48,312 nt of DNA, taken from assembly GCA_003667245.1 (NCBI GenBank), contig RCNN01000594.1, forward strand, positions 1 through 48,312. The letters are read 5' to 3'. The translations under genes and the position numbers were made by a program. The notes beneath the pieces are model-generated. The model was not told where the DNA came from. It searched no databases and saw only the letters and a list, made by a program, of their open reading frames with translations. Below, piece after piece: positions 29,068 through 40,088 of the stretch. Numbering within the stretch: the stretch's first letter is position 1; every line of letters starts with the position of its first letter. The DNA is from Heterostelium multicystogenum (taxonomy: Eukaryota; Evosea; Eumycetozoa; Acytosteliales; Acytosteliaceae).

Positions 29068-29346
29068 ATGTCAAAACTAGCCGTTTTCACCTTGAAGCTT
29101 GAGTCGGAACTACGCGACCAATTCATGGCCGAGTGCGAGGCTACCCACCGTCCTGCATCGCAAATCGTGCGAGATATGATGCGTCAGTTTGTCCAGGCCC
29201 AGCAGGAATCACGGGAGTACGACGCGTTCTTGCAGCGTAAAGTAGACGCCTCTCGCGCCTCGATACAGGCAGGCAGAGAGATTTCCAATGAGGATTTGGA
29301 AGCTGAGTTTTCTGCGAAACGTGCTCACGTAGATAATCAGGAATGA
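29068..29346 (+). CDS. Ribbon-helix-helix antitoxin (ParD/StbD-like)
   Basis: 92 aa from ATG 29068. The N-terminal strand-helix-helix (KLAVFTLKLESELRDQFMAE, then RPASQIVRDMMRQFVQAQQ) is a MetJ/Arc-type DNA-binding domain; the C-terminal half is charged and likely disordered until bound to the toxin. An in-frame upstream start at 28927 was rejected because it would run through the operator. Its stop overlaps the toxin start. Confidence 0.85.
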   Translation: MSKLAVFTLKLESELRDQFMAECEATHRPASQIVRDMMRQFVQAQQESREYDAFLQRKVDASRASIQAGREISNEDLEAEFSAKRAHVDNQE

Positions 29347-29636
29347 GGGTTGCCTGGACGCCGGAAGCGGCGCAGGACCGTAGGGATATCTGGGACTTTT
29401 TATTTGAGAAAAACCCACAAGCCGCAGCCGATATGGATCGACGCTTCAGCAGTGCAGTGCTGGGGCTGGCAAAACACCCAGAAATCGGCCCACTCGGCAG
29501 AATCACAGGCACACGCGAAGTCATTCCTCATCCAAGCTACCGCCTTGCTTACCAACTTGAGCCCGACGTAGAAAGGGTCGTGGCGCTTGTGCACACCGCT
29601 CGCCAATGGCCACCAGAGAAAGCAACCGCCTCTTGA
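29343..29636 (+). CDS. parE: ParE/RelE-superfamily toxin
   Basis: 97 aa, intact. WTPEAAQDRRDIWDFLFEKN at the start and RVVALVHTARQWPP at the end are the classical ParE termini. Members act on gyrase or mRNA; which one applies here cannot be told. The ATG overlaps the antitoxin TGA (ATGA), so synthesis is coupled and antitoxin is made first. Inserted between two unrelated operons. Confidence 0.88.
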   Translation: MRVAWTPEAAQDRRDIWDFLFEKNPQAAADMDRRFSSAVLGLAKHPEIGPLGRITGTREVIPHPSYRLAYQLEPDVERVVALVHTARQWPPEKATAS

Positions 29637-29640
29637 CGGC

Positions 29641-29886
29641 CTAGACTCCTCGCCCCTCTCTCAACCGCAAATTCAACTCATCCACCACCTCAGCCCAATC
29701 CGCGTCCTCCAGAATCTCCTCACGCAAAAACGCCCGCTGGGGCGGCGTCCAGAAAAACGCTTCCGCCAGATGCAATTCGGGCTTGAGTGGAGAGTGGACC
29801 GCGATGAACCGCTCGATGCTGACCGGGTCATCGGGCAAACCGAGCTGTTTGAACAACGATGGCAAGTTGTGGACTGGGGATTCCAT
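29641..29886 (-). CDS. DUF2789 family protein
   Basis: 81 aa, intact. LFKQLGLPDDPVSIERFIAV, then FFWTPPQRAFLREEILEDAD and WAEVVDELNLRL match the short DUF2789 family common in Pseudomonas; helical, cytoplasmic, role unknown. Converges on parE with four bases between the stops. Confidence 0.85.
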   Translation of the reverse strand: MESPVHNLPSLFKQLGLPDDPVSIERFIAVHSPLKPELHLAEAFFWTPPQRAFLREEILEDADWAEVVDELNLRLREGRGV

Positions 29887-29961
29887 GAGGCGTTCCTGGA
29901 GAGAGGGTTCACCTGAGTCTAGCCCCCCAGGCGAACATAAACCTCTCAGGTGTTGCGCGGA

Positions 29962-31621
29962 TTAATCGCAGCCCTCACGGTGCACGCCCGCTGGCGCGTT
30001 ACACAGCACGAACAGCCGGGCCCGCGCGCCGCCGCCGTCCTGCTGGCTGAGCTGACGCCATCCGGCCGGCAACGGGGCAAACTCATCCGGCGGCTCCGCG
30101 GCGCTGATCAGCCATACACGCTGGAATCTCGGCGGGTAACGCCGACAAGCGATCAAGGTAGATGCGCCCGCCATCCTGGTCCACCAGGGTGCCAAAACCA
30201 TAGGCATTAGGCCGGGTGGACTTGCCGGCGGCGGTCGGCGGTGTGAAAAGCTGCAACTGGGCGTCGGTCTCATCGTAATAGACGTAGGGCAGGTACCACA
30301 GCATGTCGCTGATGACGATGCGGTCATCTTCCTGGTAGTTGCGATTGACGAACTCCACCACCACGTTGAACTGATCATGCTCATCGACGGTGGAGTTGGT
30401 CTTCACGCCCACCAGCTCGACCCCGACAAACAACACGAAGACTGCCGCTGCTGCGAGCGGCAGGCGCGGCGACAGACGGTCGACGGCCAACGCCACGATG
30501 ATCGGCAAACTCATCGCGTAGGCGGTGAGATAACGCTCGATAAACACCGGGGAAATAAACGAAACCCCATAGACCAGCAGCACCGGCAGCATGAAAAAAA
30601 GCCCCAGCAGCCAGCCAAAGCGAAAGCGGCTTTGATCGCGCCAGGCAGTCACACCGACCAGCGCCATCAGCAATAACGGAAACACCACAAAGAACGGTCG
30701 CCACAAGTGGTCGCCCGGGTCCTGAATGAGGAACTGCCACACCATCGACGGCACGGAATACAGGTTGACCGGGTCTTCCCAGCCAATATCACCGCCCACC
30801 TTGAGTTCTTCGGTGTGCTGCACCAGGCCCAGCAGATTCGGGAGCCAGGGCAAGTACAGCAACACAATGGCAATGTTGGCCAACCACCAGCCCGCGCGCG
30901 TGACCAGGCGCAAGCCGCCGGCCCGTGGCTGGCGCAGCAACAGCAGCCATGACCAATGCACCAGTACGCACAACGCGGTGAAATAGTGGGTGTAGAAGGC
31001 TGCCGTCATCAACAGCGCATAGGCCACCAGATAGCGCTTGCGCTCAGGCTGGCGGACCCAATACACCAAGGCCAGGGTGGCGGCCAGCAGCCATACGCCC
31101 AGCAGCGAATACATCCGCACTTCCTGGCTGTAGCGCACTGCCGTGGGCAGCAACGCCAACAGAATCCCGGCCAGCACCGCCGCGCGACGGGTCGCGATCA
31201 GCCTTGTCAGCCAGATTCCCAGGCCGACTGCGACCACACCGGGGATCGCACTCATGCTGCGCAGGGAGAAAATGCTGTCGCCGAACACCTCGATCCAGCC
31301 GCGCAGCATGAAGAAATACAGCGGCGGATGAACGTCATGTGCGGCGTGAAACCACAGGTCTTCCAGGGAATACTCAGCGAGCAGCAGGCTTGAACCTTCA
31401 TCGCCCCAGATGGCGGAGGCGGTCAGGCCATAGAAACGCACGGCCATGGCCAACGCCACCAGCGGTACCCACCACAACCGAGCCAGCCAGCCGGCATTCT
31501 CCCAAAGGCCAGGATTGAGCACGGGCAATGCCCCGGCCTTGTTGTCTTGTTCCGCCACAGAGCGTCGCACCTCTACTTCCTCACCCACTACTGAACCTGC
31601 GCTTGCGCGAACACCCGCCAC
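29962..31621 (-). CDS. ArnT-like (GT39/GT83 fold) membrane glycosyltransferase, one frameshift
   Basis: About 550 codons. The acidic motif WGDEGSSLLL in the first periplasmic loop, HDVHPPLYFFMLRGW (H-P-P-L-Y) and RYSQEVRMYSLLG are hallmarks of polyprenyl-phosphate-sugar transferases of the PMT/ArnT type; about ten membrane helices follow. Transfers a sugar from a lipid carrier to a periplasmic acceptor; acceptor unknown. The start could be GTG 31621 or, better supplied with a GAGGAAG site, GTG 31570. One break near 30122; the downstream frame ends at TAA 29962. Divergent from the 31781 gene. Confidence 0.8.
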
Positions 31622-31780
31622 TCTAGGTCAAAAGGCCTTGATTCGCCCGCTGTTTTGCATGGATTTGACCAACCATCCGCCAATCGGACAAATCTGAATT
31701 TTGCGCAGGACGTCTCCGACGCTTTCATCGGATCACGCTATGATTGCTGCCTTCCATGGATTCAGGATCAAGGACATTTC

Positions 31781-33945
31781 ATGCGCATCGGTCTTCTGTC
31801 ACCCCTGGCACTGGCATTGCTCGCCACCCTTCCCCTCCAGGCCCACGCCAGCGGCGATGACTCTTGCTACCCGGATTGGCGGGTGTCGCGCAACAGCCTG
31901 GACGTGTGCAGCAACCTGCCCTTCCTGAGCCCCGGCAATGACAGCCGGGTCAACCTGCGGCTGTTGCTGGCGGACAAAAACGTCATGCCGCTGGCGCCGA
32001 ATGCCTTGGGCGAGCAGGACGTGTCCGAAGGATTTGGCCCGGTGCCCTTTCCGGTGTATCGGCTTATGCCGGCTGCGGATGAGCCCGACAACAAACCCGA
32101 CGACTCGCGCACCGCCGAACTGGATGCACTGCTCAGCCCGCTGGGCATCACGCGAGACGACGCCAAGACCGCCGGTGAAGCCTTCCTTTCCGGCGAAGGC
32201 AGCCGCTGCCGCAGCAACGCCGATGACAGCGCCGCCGCGTTTATCAGCCAGGTGGTGAAGGCCGATGTACCGCAGGCCGAGCGCCAGTTACTGGCCAAGC
32301 TGCGGCTGCAGATGCTCGGCAGTTGTTCCTCGGACGGCGTAGCGGCAGGCGAGGCCGACCAAATCAAATCGGCAGACGGCCAGGCATTGCTCACCTACCT
32401 GAAAGCCGCCGGGGACTTTTACAGCGGACGCTTCAGCGATGCGCAAAAAGGTTTTGCCGGGCTGACGAGCAGCTCGCTGCCCTGGCTGAAGGAAACAGCG
32501 CTGTACATGACCGCCCGCACCGCGCTGAACGACGCCCAGCAAAATGCCTTCGATGAATACGGCACACCGTCGCTTGAGCATGTGGATAAGTCTGCCCTGC
32601 AACGGGCCGAAAGCGCTTTCAACGACTACCTGAAAACTTATCCACAGGGCGAATACGCCGCCTCCGCCCGTGGCCTGTTTGCGCCGGGTGCACTGGCTGG
32701 CGCCCAACCCCGACAAACTGGCGGACGACTTTGCCTGGCAACTGACCCAGGCCACCGATGCCCAGCGCAACGTGTCGCTGGATGAACTGGTGCAGGAAGC
32801 CGACACCAAGCTGCTGACCAGCACCACGGCACCTGTGGGCAACCCGCTGATCCTGGCCCTCAACGACCTGATGTGGATGCGTGCCGGTGAGCCGCCGAAG
32901 CTCACGCGTGAAGCGCTCGATGCACAAAAAGCGGTGTTCGCGCAGGAGCCCGCGCTGTATGCCTACGTGCAGGCGGCGTTTGCCCTGAACGTCGAGCATC
33001 AGCCCGACCGTACCTTGAAGCTGCTGCCGCAAGACGTGCCGTCGAATCTCGACTACTTCGCTTTCAGCCAACAGACCCTGCGCGGCCTCGCGCTGGAAGC
33101 CAAGGAAGACTGGAAAGCCGCCGAAGCGCTGTGGCTGCAACTGCTGCCGCTGGCCAGGCAACCGTTGCAACGTGACCAGCTGGAGCTGGCCTTGGCGATG
33201 AACTACGAACGCAGCGGCCAGTTGGCCAACGTATTCGCTGCCGACTCACCGATCAGCGCCAAGCAGGTGCGCTATATCCTGCTGCGCAACGTCGCCGGTC
33301 CCGACCTGCTGCGCCAACAGCTTGCCCATGCCGAAGACCCGGTAGAGCGCCAGACCGCACAATTCACGCTGCTCTATAAAGACCTGCTGCGCGGCCAGTT
33401 CGAGACCTTTGCCGAGGACCTCAAGCAACTGCCCGCCTCGGTTGCCGATGACAAGCTCGGCACCAGCCTGGGCTACGTCTACAGCGGCGGCCAGTCGTTG
33501 AGACTGTTCCAGTGGAACGGTGACAAGGCCGAGTCCGGCTACACCTGCCCGAGCATCGCGCAAATCGCCAGTACCTTGCAGGCCGATCCGAAAAAACCCG
33601 CAGGGCCTGAACTGCCTGGGGGAATTCGTCCTGCGTAACGGCCTGGACGGCATGCCCCTGGAACAAGCGCGCTCCGCCGGCAGCCTGGGCAGCACTGCCT
33701 CGCCCTTCAAGGGTGAAACCTTCTCGCGACTGGAGGGCTACAAGCGGGTAATCGGCAATCCCAAGGCACCGCGAAACGACAAGGCCTACGCGCTGTTTCG
33801 TGCCATCAACTGCTACGGACCCTCGGGCTACAACAGTTGCGGTGGCGAAGACGTCGACAAGAACGTGCGCAAAGGCTGGTTCCGCCAGTTGAAAACCGGG
33901 TTCGCCGACACCCAGTGGGGCAAGTCGCTGCAGTACTACTGGTAA
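31781..33945 (+). CDS. Exported TPR-like protein of unknown function, frameshifted
   Basis: About 721 codons from ATG 31781, preceded by AAGGA. Signal peptide MRIGLLSPLALALLATLPLQ with cleavage near AHA-S. The body is alpha-helical with TPR-like pairs (YLKAAGDFYSGRFSDAQKGF, AESAFNDYLKTYPQGEYAAS, RPLARQ-type repeats near 33130), resembling the repeat region of outer-membrane assembly lipoproteins, though it lacks a lipobox. Breaks near 32690 and 33610. Followed after three bases by the DUF3142 gene, so the two are co-transcribed and probably work together in the periplasm. Confidence 0.75.
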
Positions 33946-33948
33946 GCC

Positions 33949-34614
33949 GTGAAGCGTTTCTGGCTCGCCCTGCTCCTGCTGGCAAGCCCGGCCTTCGGCG
34001 CGGTAGACGCCCGCGACCATGACGCGTTCTGGCTGTGGAGCGGCGTCGCGCCGCAGCCGGTGCTCAAGCAGGCGAAAACCCTGTACATCCTCCAGGGCCA
34101 GATCAACTCGACCCGCCGCTCGCCCCGGCGTGGCGTGCAATTCATCGCCCAGGGCATGAGTGTGCCGCGCATCACCCAGGGTGAAATCTGGGTGGTGTAC
34201 CGCGCCCACACCCTGCACTGGCCCGAGTCGGTGTACAGCCAGATGCTCGGCCAGGTGCAACGCTGGCGGGATGCGGGCAACCCGGTGGTAGGCATCCAGA
34301 TCGACTTCGATGCGCGCACGCAATACCTCGACGAATACGCGGATTTCCTGCGCGACCTGCGCCAACGCTTGCCCAAGGATCTACGCCTGAGCATCACCGG
34401 GCTGATGGACTGGAGCAGCAACGCCGACCCGGCCGCCATCGCACAACTCAAGGGCGTGATTGATGAAGTGGTGGTGCAGACCTACCAGGGCCGCCACAGC
34501 ATCCCGGACTACGCGGCGTATCTGCCACGCATGAACCGGTTGGGGGTGCCGTTCAAGATTGGGTTGATTCAGGGTGGAGAGTGGGAGGAGCCGGGGTATT
34601 TTGAAGGGCAGTGA
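33949..34614 (+). CDS. DUF3142 family exported protein
   Basis: 221 aa from GTG 33949. Signal peptide (FWLALLLLASPAFGAVDA). The motif VVGIQIDFDARTQYLDEYAD followed by LRLSITGLMDW looks like strands of a TIM-barrel with an acidic active-site pattern, as in glycoside-hydrolase-like folds; DUF3142 itself has no assigned activity. Starts three bases after the TPR-like gene and ends in front of a bidirectional terminator. Confidence 0.82.
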   Translation: MKRFWLALLLLASPAFGAVDARDHDAFWLWSGVAPQPVLKQAKTLYILQGQINSTRRSPRRGVQFIAQGMSVPRITQGEIWVVYRAHTLHWPESVYSQMLGQVQRWRDAGNPVVGIQIDFDARTQYLDEYADFLRDLRQRLPKDLRLSITGLMDWSSNADPAAIAQLKGVIDEVVVQTYQGRHSIPDYAAYLPRMNRLGVPFKIGLIQGGEWEEPGYFEGQ

Positions 34615-34656
34615 GTGGTTTCGAGGGTATGTGGTGTTTTTGCAGAATCCTTGAAT

Positions 34657-34680
34657 GCCCACAGTCCCTGGACTGTGGGC
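34657..34680. terminator. Bidirectional terminator-like hairpin
   Basis: Perfect 11-base inverted repeat GCCCACAGTCC / GGACTGTGGGC with two bases between. It sits between the convergent DUF3142 and OMF genes, where both need an end. Confidence 0.7.
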
Positions 34681-34687
34681 ACTGGTA

Positions 34688-36131
34688 TTAACGCCCTGCC
34701 GTCTGTTCCGGATACACCGACTCCCAGCCCCCACCCAATGCCTTGTACAACCCGACCATGGCCAGGGACACACTGGTGGAGCTTTCCACCCACTGCTCCT
34801 GGGTCGCCAGCAACGCACTTTGCACGGTCAGTACGTTAACGAAATCCACCACGCCTTCGACGTATTGATGCTGCGCCGTGGCAAGGGCGATCTGGTTCTG
34901 CCGCACGGCTTCGGCAAGGCTGTCGCGCCGCAGTTGGCTGGCGTTGTAGCGGGTCAGTTGATCATCGATTTCATGCCAGGCCCGCAGCACGGTCTGCTGG
35001 TAGGCCAGGGCCGCTTCCTGTTGCTGGGCTTCGCGCAGATCGAGCATGCCTTGCAACCGGCCACCGTTGAAAATCGGCAAGCTCAGTTGCGGGCCGAAGG
35101 CGAATGCACGCGAACTCCACGAGCCGAAATCCGCCAGCTGCAACGCCTGGGAGCCCACGCTGCCAGACAGGGTGATGCGCGGGTAGAAGTCGCCCTTGGC
35201 CACACCAATGGAGGCGGTGGCCGCATGCAAGCGAGCTTCGGCCTGGCGGATATCCGGGCGGCGCTCGGCCAGTTGCGACGGCAGGCCGATGGCGACCTGG
35301 CGTTGGGTTTGCGGCACCGCAGCGTCCTTGGACAACTCGGCGTACAAGGCTTGTGGCGGTTCGCCCATCAGCAGGCTCAGGGCGTTGATCAACTGGTCCT
35401 GGCGTTGCTGCAAATCCGGCAGGCGCGCCTCGATGGCGGCCACTTGAGCAGCGGCTTCGGCTACGTCCAGGTCAGTGGCGACACCATCGGCCAAGCGCAG
35501 TTGCGAGAGCTTCAGGCTGTGGCGCGCCACCTCGAGGTTTTGCTCGGTGACGGCGCGGGTGTTTTGCCACGCCGCGCAGCTGGATGTAGTCCTGGGCGGT
35601 TTCCGCCAGCACCGACAACAGCACCGCGCGGCGGTCGTTTTCGGCGACTTGCAGGGTGGCGTCGGCGGCTTCGGTTTCGCGTTTTACCCGGCCCCAGAAG
35701 TCCAGTTCCCAGGCGGCGGAGAAACCCATGTCCCACTGGTTGAACGCCGAGCGGCCGTTCTTGCCCGAGGCATCGCTCAAGCCATCGGCGCTGTTGCGCT
35801 GACGCAGGTAATCGCCGGTGGCGTTGACGGTCGGGTAGCGCTCGGCGGTGATCACCTGGCGCGCCGCGCGGCTTTGTTGCAGGCGGCTGCTGGCGAGTTT
35901 CAGGTCAAGGTTATCGGTCAGCGCGCGATGGGTGAGCGCGGTGAGCTGCGCGTCGTGGAACACTTCCCACCAGCGCTCTTCCAGCGGGTCGTTGACCGCG
36001 TGGCTGGCGGCTTGCCGGCCATGGGGCTCGGTCCATTGGCCGACGGGATTCAGCGGGCGCTGGAAGTCCGGGCCGACGGTGCAGGCACTCAGGGTGAGCA
36101 GGCTCAAGGTTAACCAGGCAAGGCGTCTCAT
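34688..36131 (-). CDS. NodT-family outer-membrane efflux lipoprotein (second), frameshifted
   Basis: About 481 codons. Lipobox TLSAC then TVGPDFQRP; OEP repeats with the DVAEAAAQVAAIEARLPDLQ and ADIRQAEARLHAATASIGVA-type motifs, ending GGGWESVYPEQTAGR. Channel for the EmrA/EmrB-like proteins encoded just upstream (ATGA overlap with hlyD). One break near 35560. Confidence 0.9.
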
Positions 36132-37187
36132 TGCTGCGCCACCTCACGTTGCTGGGCGGCGGCGTGGGTGTCGACGCTGGCCTCCACCGACATGCCGACC
36201 CGCAGGCGCTCGGTCAACGCCTGGCCGGGCTCCAGGATGATTTTTTACCGGAATACGCTGCACCACCTTGGTGAAGTTGCCGGTGGCGTTGTCGGGTTTG
36301 ACCGAGGCAAATGTCACGCCGGTAGCTGGCGCCAGGCTTTCGAGGTGGCCCTTGAGCACTTCGCCGTCGAGGCTGTCGACCTTCACGTCCACCGTTTGGC
36401 CAGCGTGCATGTGGGATAACTGGGTCTCCTGGAAATTGGCCACCACGTAGGCCTCGGCCAGCGGTACCACGGCGAGGATCTTGCTGCCCGGCGTCACATA
36501 GGCGCCGACCCGCACCGCGCGCTCGCCGACCATGCCGTCCACCGGCGCGACGATGCGGGTGTACGACAGCTGATAGCTGGCCATTTCCAGTGCGGCCTGG
36601 GCACGTTTCAGGCCGCCCTCTGCCGCATCACGCTGGGCGCTGAGGATTTCCACCTGCTTGCGTTCAGCGGCCAGCACCGCCGTGACATTCGCCAGGCGCG
36701 CGGTGGCCTGGTCAATACGCGTCTTGGCTTGCTGGGCGTTCTGTACGGTGCCGGCGCCTACACCCGCGAGGTGGTTGTAGCGGTTCAGTTCGTGTTCGGC
36801 AAACGCCACTTCGGCGCGATCCGCCGCCACAGTCGCCTGGGCCTGGGCGATCACCGAGCTTTGGCGCTCCAGGGTTGCCGTGGCATTTTTCAGCTGCGCC
36901 TGGGCCACCAGCGTATCGGCATCGGCCGCCTGGGCAGCGGCGCGGAAGTCACGGTCATCAATCAGCGCCAGCAACTGCCCGGCCTTGACCCGCTGGTTGT
37001 CTTCCACCAGCACTTCCTTGATGAAGCCGGCCACACGCGGCGCCACCAGGGTGTAGTCAGCGGCAACGAAGGCGTCGTTGGTGCTCTGGCGTTTGCTGCC
37101 GAACACACCCGGCGCCAGCAGGTAAACCAGCACACCGACGGCAAACACGGTGATGACGGTTACAGCGATTTTGTCTTTGCTTTTCAT
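36128..37187 (-). CDS. EmrA-like periplasmic adaptor (HlyD family), one frameshift
   Basis: About 353 codons from ATG 37187. N-terminal helix (AVTVITVFAVGVLVYLLAPG), STNDAFVAADYTLVAPRVAG (first lipoyl half), long coiled-coil hairpin (37000-36620), second half SYTRIVAPVDGMVGERAVRV. The break is in T6 at 36241-36246; the other frame continues to a TGA at 36128. Connects the MFS pump with the OMF. Confidence 0.9.
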
Positions 37188-37213
37188 AACAATCCCTTTG
37201 GCTCAGTGAGCAA

Positions 37214-38745
37214 TCAAGTCGGCGCGCGGGGCGGATAAATCCGCGTCGGCATCCAGAAAATCAGCAGGATCAACGCCGCCGCGACACCGGCCATGACGTA
37301 GTAGAGATCCGAAGAGGTGAGCACCACGGCCTGCTCGTGCAGCCGATGGGCAAGGCCGGCGGCATCGCTGTCGGCCAGGGGCGAGTTGCCCAGGCTGTCC
37401 ACCAGCATGGTCGAGTGGAAATGCAGGCGGTGTGTGGTCAGGGCATCGAGCACGCCGGTGGCGACCACGGCGGCCAAGCCTTTGACGGTGTTGAACCACG
37501 CCGAGGCGAACGGCCCGTCCTGGGGCGTGATGCTGCCGGTGGAGAGCATCAGCAGCGGCAACACCGCCATCGGTTGCCCGAAGATTTGCAGCAGTTGCAG
37601 CACGTAGAAATCATCGCGAATCCATGCCGACGTAAGTTTGCGCCCCGCCCACGCAGGACAGGATCAACATGCTCAAGCCAATGCCCAATACCAGCGGCAA
37701 TCGACCCAGCGCAAGTTGCACAACGCCGCCACCAACGGCAGTGCGATCAACTGCGGCAGCGCCATGATCAGCATCACCGGTGCAGTTTGCAGCGGGCGGT
37801 AGCCTTGGACCTGGGCCAGGTAGCTGGACGGAACGATGGTCACCGCCAGCAGCACGATCAGCACCCCGGCGAGCACAATCAGCGCGAACGACAGGTTGCG
37901 TAGCCCAAGCATCTGCAACTTGAAAAACGGCATCGGGTGCGACCACTCGTTGATCATGAACAGCACCAGCAACACCAGGCCGCCGATCAACAATGAGGTA
38001 ATCAGCGGCGACTCGAACCAGTCCAGCCGATTGCCTGCAACAGGCCGATCACCAGCATGCAGATCGCCGGGAACCCAGCAGCAGACCACGCCAGTTGAAC
38101 TGCTTGAAGCGCTCCAGGCGCAGCGGGTCCTGGGGCAAGCCGTAGGCCACGGCCGCCATGGCCAGCAGGCACGGCCCGACAATCTGCCAGAACGCCCATT
38201 GCCAGCCGACGTATTCGGTCCACATGGCCGCCAGCGGTGTGCCGAGGCTAGGGCCGAAAGTGGCCGTGAGGCATAGCCGGCCAGGCCGTACAGCTTGACG
38301 TTGGCCGGCAGGAACCGCAGGGCCACGGTCATCAGCATCGGCGGCAAGGCGCCACCGGCCAGGCCTTGCACGGTGCGCAGGATCAGCAGGCTTTCGTAGT
38401 TCGGTGCGAACGGGCACAGCACGCCAAGCACGGTGAACAGGCGATGGCGCAGAGAGTGAAACGGCGCAGAGAGAACGTCACCGAACACCAGGGTGCAAAG
38501 GCCATCGCCGAGACAGAGGTGGCGGTGTAGGCAGCCACCAGCCAGGTACCTTCGTCGAAGCCGATGTACATCGCACCACGAATATCGGCGAGAGCGACTT
38601 TGGTCACCATCTCGTTGAGGCCGGACACCAGTACCGCAAGCAATACGCCCACCAGGCCGATGATGATGCGCGGGCCGAAAACGGGCGGGGTAATGGCGGT
38701 CGGTTTGGCTGCGGCCAGGGGTGCGGGAGCAGCGAGGGACGTCAT
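37214..38745 (-). CDS. EmrB-like MFS transporter (DHA2, 14 TM), frameshifted
   Basis: About 510 codons from ATG 38745. Starts with a hydrophilic tail then FGPRIIIGLVGVLLAVLVSG and DEGTWLVAAYTATSVSAMA, matching the first helices and loop of EmrB-type drug:proton antiporters; last helix MAGVAAALILLIFWMP. Breaks near 38490, 38270, 38060 and 37650 scatter the protein over three frames. First gene of the emrB-emrA-OMF operon; lysR upstream on the same strand is a candidate regulator. Confidence 0.87.
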
Positions 38746-38809
38746 GAACTACAACTCGGAATAGGAAATACCCGAGCAGTTTAATAAGGCTTAGACATGA
38801 CAAAAAGTG

Positions 38810-38830
38810 ACTTATCGGAAGTTTATAAGT
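38810..38830 (-). promoter_or_regulatory. Candidate LysR-type operator upstream of the MFS gene
   Basis: Inverted repeat ACTTAT-N9-ATAAGT, 65-85 bases before the MFS start codon, containing a T-N11-A type arrangement (TTAT...ATAA). The sequence around it is AT-rich compared with the flanks. Confidence 0.45.
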
Positions 38831-38864
38831 GCACCAGACGCAATGATCAAAATGTAGGCGATTC

Positions 38865-38953
38865 TGTGGGAGCCGGGCTTGCCCGCGATGCATCACCTCG
38901 CTATGCCTGAAAAACCGGGTCGCCCGCAGCACAGGCAAGCCAGCTCCCACATT
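38865..38953. repeat. REPIN, family 2
   Basis: TGTGGGAGCCGGGCTTGCCC at 38865-38884 and an imperfect inverted copy ending GGCAAGCCAGCTCCCACATT near 38953. Lies between lysR and the MFS gene. Confidence 0.85.
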
Positions 38954-38972
38954 GACCGGGCTCACTTGCGAC

Positions 38973-39891
38973 TCACGTGGGCTGCGCTTCCTCCCACGTC
39001 GCCTCGCAGCATTCACGCATGGTCTCGCGCAGCCATCTATGGGCCGGGTCCTTGTCGAAACGCGGGTGCCAGGCTTGGGTCAGCACCAGGGTCGGCAGGG
39101 AAATTGGCAGGGTGAAGGCTCGCAACGGCAGCTTCAGGCGATTGGCGCTGTAGAGCGCTTCCTTGGGCACCGGCAGGATCAGGTCGGAGTCCGGCAGCAT
39201 GAACATCGCGCCGTGAAACCCCGGGGCGATCATCGCGACTCGGCGTTCCAGCCCCTGGGCATTGAGCGCCGTGTCGATCGGCCCCGGGCAATGCCGCGGC
39301 GGGAGATGCTGATATGGGAATAGCTGGCAAACCGTTCGGCGGTGATTTCTCCATCGAACAACGGGTGCCCTTCCCGTGCCAGGCCGACGAAGGTGGTGGT
39401 GAACAGGTTCTGCACCTTCACTTCCGGGGTGATCGGCATGGTGTTGCCCACCCGCAGGTCGAGGCGGCCTTCACGCAGGGCCTCGTCATCGGTGTCGCCT
39501 TCCGGCACGAAGCGCAGTTCGCACAGCGGCGCCATGCGTTCCATGGTGTCGAACAGCCGACCGCCATACACTCCGACAAAAAAGTCATTGGCCCGCACGC
39601 TGAAGCGCCGGCGCAGGGTGCGCAGGTCCACTTCGTCCGCCGAGCGGAACAGCAGCGCCGCCTGCTCCACCACGCTGCGCACCTGGCCTTGTAGCTCCAG
39701 GGCCTTGGGCGTCGGTACCAGGCCGCGACCGGCGCGCACCAGGATCGGATCGCCCACTGCTCGCGGATGCGCGTGAGGGTGCGACTCATGGCGGCCGGGC
39801 TCAGGTTCATCCGCCGCGCGGCGCCTACCACACTGCCCTCGTCGAGCAAGGCGTCGAGGGCGACCAGCAGGTTCATGTCCGGTAATTGCAT
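38973..39891 (-). CDS. LysR-family transcriptional regulator, frameshifted
   Basis: About 306 codons from ATG 39891 (MQLPDMNLLVALDALL). The winged-helix is clear: GSVVGAARRMNLSPAAMSRT. The effector domain follows (FSVRANDFFVGVYGGRLFDT, LRVGNTMPITPEVK, VGLAREGHPLFDGEIT). Breaks near 39755 and 39285. It could regulate the MFS operon downstream; it is not divergent from it, so the usual LysR arrangement does not apply. Confidence 0.87.
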
Positions 39892-39942
39892 GCCAAGCAC
39901 TCGTGATGGGTTGGGAGTGAACTTGGCGCAATCGTAGCAGAC

Positions 39943-40073
39943 TGTGGCGAGGGAGCTTGCTCCCGCTGGGCTGCGAAGCAGCCCAAAATTTGCAATCGAG
40001 ACTTTTCTGTAAGAACGCGGTGATGTTATTGGGGCCGCTTCGCGGCCCAGCGGGAGCAAGCTCCCTCGCCACA
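39943..40073. repeat. REPIN, family 3
   Basis: TGTGGCGAGGGAGCTTGCTC at 39943-39962 and its inverted copy ending at 40073, with an inner inverted pair (CTGCGAAGCAGCCC, GGGCCGCTTCGCGGCCC). Lies between the TauC-like gene and lysR and may end transcripts from both sides. Confidence 0.9.
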
Positions 40074-40088
40074 GGGTTGGTGTTTCAG

